From Thiomonas sp. (GTDB lineage: Bacteria; Pseudomonadota; Gammaproteobacteria; Burkholderiales; Burkholderiaceae_C): a stretch of 35,907 nt of DNA. Both the position numbers and the translations under genes were made by a program. The stretch is taken from positions 1-35,907 of the forward strand of contig DAICZP010000084.1 in the NCBI GenBank assembly GCA_027311065.1. Direction: 5' to 3'. This document shows positions 33,435 through 35,907 of the stretch, in pieces (positions within the stretch are counted from its first letter, which is position 1; each line of letters starts with the position of its first letter). The notes beneath the pieces are model-generated. The model had not been told where the DNA came from. It made no database searches and saw only the letters and a program-made list of their open reading frames with translations.

Positions 33435-35907
33435 TCAATGAACGGGATCGGGCCGCGGCAGGACCACAAATGGCGACGCGCCGTGCGCGGCCGCCGCCGA
33501 GGCGGTCGGCGTCGCCACGACGTGAGCCGCGCCGCTGGGGGCAGGCGTGCGGGACCCCGCGGGATCGATCGGCGGAAACTGCTGCAGAAACAGCGCCATC
33601 TTGCTTCCCGGGCTGTCGCCGATCGCGGCGTAACCCGTGGCGGGATTCACCGGCACGCGTACGACGTCCGGCGGCGCGGTCCACGGCACATCGGCATCGT
33701 GCCGCAGCGCGCTGCGCATGTACTGGATCCAGATCGGCAACGCGACGCTGGCGCCCTGCATGCCATTGCCCAGCGACTTCGGCTGGTTGAAACCGACCCA
33801 CGCGATGGCGACCCGCGCGTGGTTGTAGCCATCGAACCAGGCGTCACGGAAACTCGACGTCGTGCCGGTCTTGCCTGCCAGATCGGAACGACCAAGGACG
33901 TTGGCAGCGGCCCCCGTACCGGATCGGATCACGTTCTGCATCATGGTCGTCAACAAGTAGGCGTTGCCTGGCTGGAGAATGCGAGGCGCGCCGGATCCAC
34001 CCAGCACGGGGGCCGCAGCCTTGAACATGACCCTTCCTCGCGCGTCGACGATCCTGGAAATCAACGACGGCTGAACCAGATAGCCGCCGTTGGCGAATAC
34101 AGCGTAGGCGCGTGCCATTTGCATCGGCGTGAAACTACCGGAGCCCAGCACCATCGTTGGATAAGGGGGAATTTGATCCAACGGAAGACCGAACTGCGAA
34201 GCGTGCATCTGCGCGTAGGGAACACCGATGGCGAGGAGCACCCGCACCGCCGCGACGTTGTCGGACTTCGCCAGCGCCGTGGCTGCGGACATGCGGCCCT
34301 CGAACCTGCCTTCGTAATTGTGAGGCTGCCACAACGGTTGGCCAGGGCCCGCATCCACCGACAATGGGGAATCGTCGACAATGGTCGACGGCGCAAGACC
34401 CTCCGCCACGGCGGCCGAGTAGATGAAGGGCTTGAAGCTTGATCCCGGCTGACGATAGGCCTGATTGACGTGATCGAACTTCTCGCGATTGAAATCGAAT
34501 CCACCCACCCATGCCTGGATCGCACCCGTCTGCGGCTGCATCGAGACCAGCGCCGATTGCACCTGCGGCAACTGCACCACGTTCCACGCGCCGTTCGCAT
34601 CGGACAGGAGTCGTACAACGCTTCCCGAGGTGATTCGACGCGCCGGCGCCGCCTTCGGGCTCAGCCCCGCACGGCAGAAGTCAAGCCCGCTGCCAGTCAC
34701 CGTCAGCTGCGAACCGTCGCGACGCACCACGTCGACACGACGCTCGTCCGCGCGCAGGACGACAGCCGGGGCCAGGCCACCGACGTCGCGCATGCCCTTG
34801 AGGGCAGCCACCGCCACCTGCGGATCCTCGCCCCCCGAGACATGCGCCTCGGGCCCTCGCCAGCCGGCACGCCGGTCGTATGACAGCACACCTGCGCGCA
34901 CCGCCGCGACGGCAGCCGCCTGGTCCGTGTCAACCAGGGTCGTGGTCACCTTGTAGCCATCCGTGTAGGCGGCCTCACCGAATCGCGCGACCATGACCTG
35001 ACGCACCACTTCCGCCGCGAACCCGGCCTCCACGGCGTAGTGCAAGGCACCCTGTCCCGCCTGCACGTTCAGTGGCGCCCGCAGTGCCGCCTCGTATGCG
35101 TCACGGGTGATGTCTCCCAGCGCGAGCATGCGGCCCAGCACGTAATGTTGCCGCCAGACCGCCAGGCGCAGGTTGGTCTGCGGGTTGTACGCCGAGGGCG
35201 CCTGCGGCAAGCCCGCCAGCACCGCGTACTGCGCCAGGCTCAGTTGATCGAGTGGCTTGCCGAAGTACACCTGCGCCGCCGCGGCAAAACCATACGCGCG
35301 CTGTCCCAGGTAGACCTGATTGATGTAACGATCGAAGATCTGGTCCTTGGTCAGGGTGTTTTCGATTTTGTATGCCAGCATGGTCTCGACCAGCTTGCGC
35401 AACGGCGTTTTTTCGGGCGAGAGGTAAAAATCCCGCGCGACTTGCATGGTCAACGTCGAGGCGCCCTGCACGGCGCCGCCCGCACCAAAATCGGCCAGCG
35501 CTGCACGCACCACGCCCGCGAAGTCGATCGCCCCATGCTGGAAGAAGCGCGCGTCTTCAGCGGCGAGCACTGCCTGCTTGAGTTGCAATGGGACCTGTCC
35601 GGCGGGAATGACGGCGCGGCGCTGCACGCCGAATTCGCCGATGAGCGTGCCCTGTGCACTGTAGACGCGCAGCGGAAGATCGGGGCGATAGTCGGTGACC
35701 TCACCGAGGTCGGGGAGCCGCGGCCACAGCAAGGTGACACAGAACCCCAACAGGAGCGCGCCTGCCAAACCCAGCAAAAGCCCACCCAGAACGAATGCCC
35801 ACAGACGCCCCAGCCCGCGCGCAGGGCCCTTGTTCGGTGGCGCTTTGCGGGAAGCAGGGGGCTTCGACGGCCCCGGCGCCGTGGCGCGGCCATCGAACGC
35901 CTTGGAC
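33435..35907 (-). CDS. mrcA: Penicillin-binding protein 1A, bifunctional (N-terminus beyond right edge)
   Basis: Class A PBP making peptidoglycan in the periplasm; 824 codons are visible. The frame stays open to the right edge without a convincing start, so the extreme N-terminus is missing. The visible part begins with a Pro/Lys-rich cytoplasmic tail and one membrane anchor (35825-35745). The glycosyltransferase domain has AAEDARFFQHGAIDF, GASTLTMQVARDF and INQVYLGQRAYGF. The transpeptidase has the SxxK motif in PGSSFKPF, SDN in AKSDNVAAV and KTG in AGKTGTTSSFRDAWF. An OB-like insert between the domains (residues around Tyr-Lys-Val-Thr-Thr) fits PBP1A rather than 1B or 1C. The C-terminal tail is Pro/Ala-rich. 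The gene ends 128 bases before the tlpA-like start; that gap shows no clear terminator. Confidence 0.95.
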   Translation of the reverse strand, partial: SKAFDGRATAPGPSKPPASRKAPPNKGPARGLGRLWAFVLGGLLLGLAGALLLGFCVTLLWPRLPDLGEVTDYRPDLPLRVYSAQGTLIGEFGVQRRAVIPAGQVPLQLKQAVLAAEDARFFQHGAIDFAGVVRAALADFGAGGAVQGASTLTMQVARDFYLSPEKTPLRKLVETMLAYKIENTLTKDQIFDRYINQVYLGQRAYGFAAAAQVYFGKPLDQLSLAQYAVLAGLPQAPSAYNPQTNLRLAVWRQHYVLGRMLALGDITRDAYEAALRAPLNVQAGQGALHYAVEAGFAAEVVRQVMVARFGEAAYTDGYKVTTTLVDTDQAAAVAAVRAGVLSYDRRAGWRGPEAHVSGGEDPQVAVAALKGMRDVGGLAPAVVLRADERRVDVVRRDGSQLTVTGSGLDFCRAGLSPKAAPARRITSGSVVRLLSDANGAWNVVQLPQVQSALVSMQPQTGAIQAWVGGFDFNREKFDHVNQAYRQPGSSFKPFIYSAAVAEGLAPSTIVDDSPLSVDAGPGQPLWQPHNYEGRFEGRMSAATALAKSDNVAAVRVLLAIGVPYAQMHASQFGLPLDQIPPYPTMVLGSGSFTPMQMARAYAVFANGGYLVQPSLISRIVDARGRVMFKAAAPVLGGSGAPRILQPGNAYLLTTMMQNVIRSGTGAAANVLGRSDLAGKTGTTSSFRDAWFDGYNHARVAIAWVGFNQPKSLGNGMQGASVALPIWIQYMRSALRHDADVPWTAPPDVVRVPVNPATGYAAIGDSPGSKMALFLQQFPPIDPAGSRTPAPSGAAHVVATPTASAAAAHGASPFVVLPRPDPVH

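Overview
The window is GC-rich (roughly 63-65% by eye), gene-dense chromosomal DNA. Its genes and codon use suggest a betaproteobacterium (Burkholderiales, Nitrosomonadales or Rhodocyclales type). That placement is inference; there is no rRNA or other marker that fixes it. I see no insertion sequence, phage gene, CRISPR array or tRNA.

Positions 1-19393 form an exopolysaccharide (EPS) locus in two divergent operons sharing a 309-bp control region (8206-8514). The leftward operon carries general Wzx/Wzy-type machinery. In transcription order it encodes a priming undecaprenyl-phosphate sugar transferase, a Wzy_C-type polymerase/ligase, an EpsL-like outer-membrane barrel, a Wza-like export protein, a Wzz-BY-kinase fusion, a PHP-type (CpsB/YwqE) tyrosine phosphatase, and a membrane/TPR protein cut by the left edge. 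The rightward operon carries assembly genes: a GT2, a formyltransferase-like/GINT1-like fusion protein, a Wzx flippase, a second GT2, a second polymerase-like membrane protein and four GT4 glycosyltransferases. Its last six genes are linked by 4-base start/stop overlaps.

Positions 19347-22481 (leftward, convergent with the EPS operon) hold the most interesting module. It consists of an 80-aa carrier protein, a class-II aminoacyl-tRNA-synthetase-like amino acid:[carrier protein] ligase with its three predicted zinc ligands intact, and a 601-aa tandem alpha/beta hydrolase whose first domain has lost the nucleophile and whose second domain keeps a plausible triad. A Sfp-type phosphopantetheinyl transferase that could activate the carrier protein lies about 2.7 kb beyond the carrier-protein gene (25221-25955). 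I propose an aminoacyl-thioester pathway, perhaps decorating the EPS or another envelope product; this is inference.

The rest is mostly housekeeping. tgt (queuosine) reads rightward. A leftward series follows: PBP1A (its N-terminus lies beyond the right edge), a TlpA-like thioredoxin, an unrecognised eight-repeat secreted protein, a CPA2 cation/proton antiporter, AzlC/AzlD, a BPSS1780-type membrane protein, apt, a LEA-2 protein, the phosphopantetheinyl transferase and an LplT-like MFS transporter.
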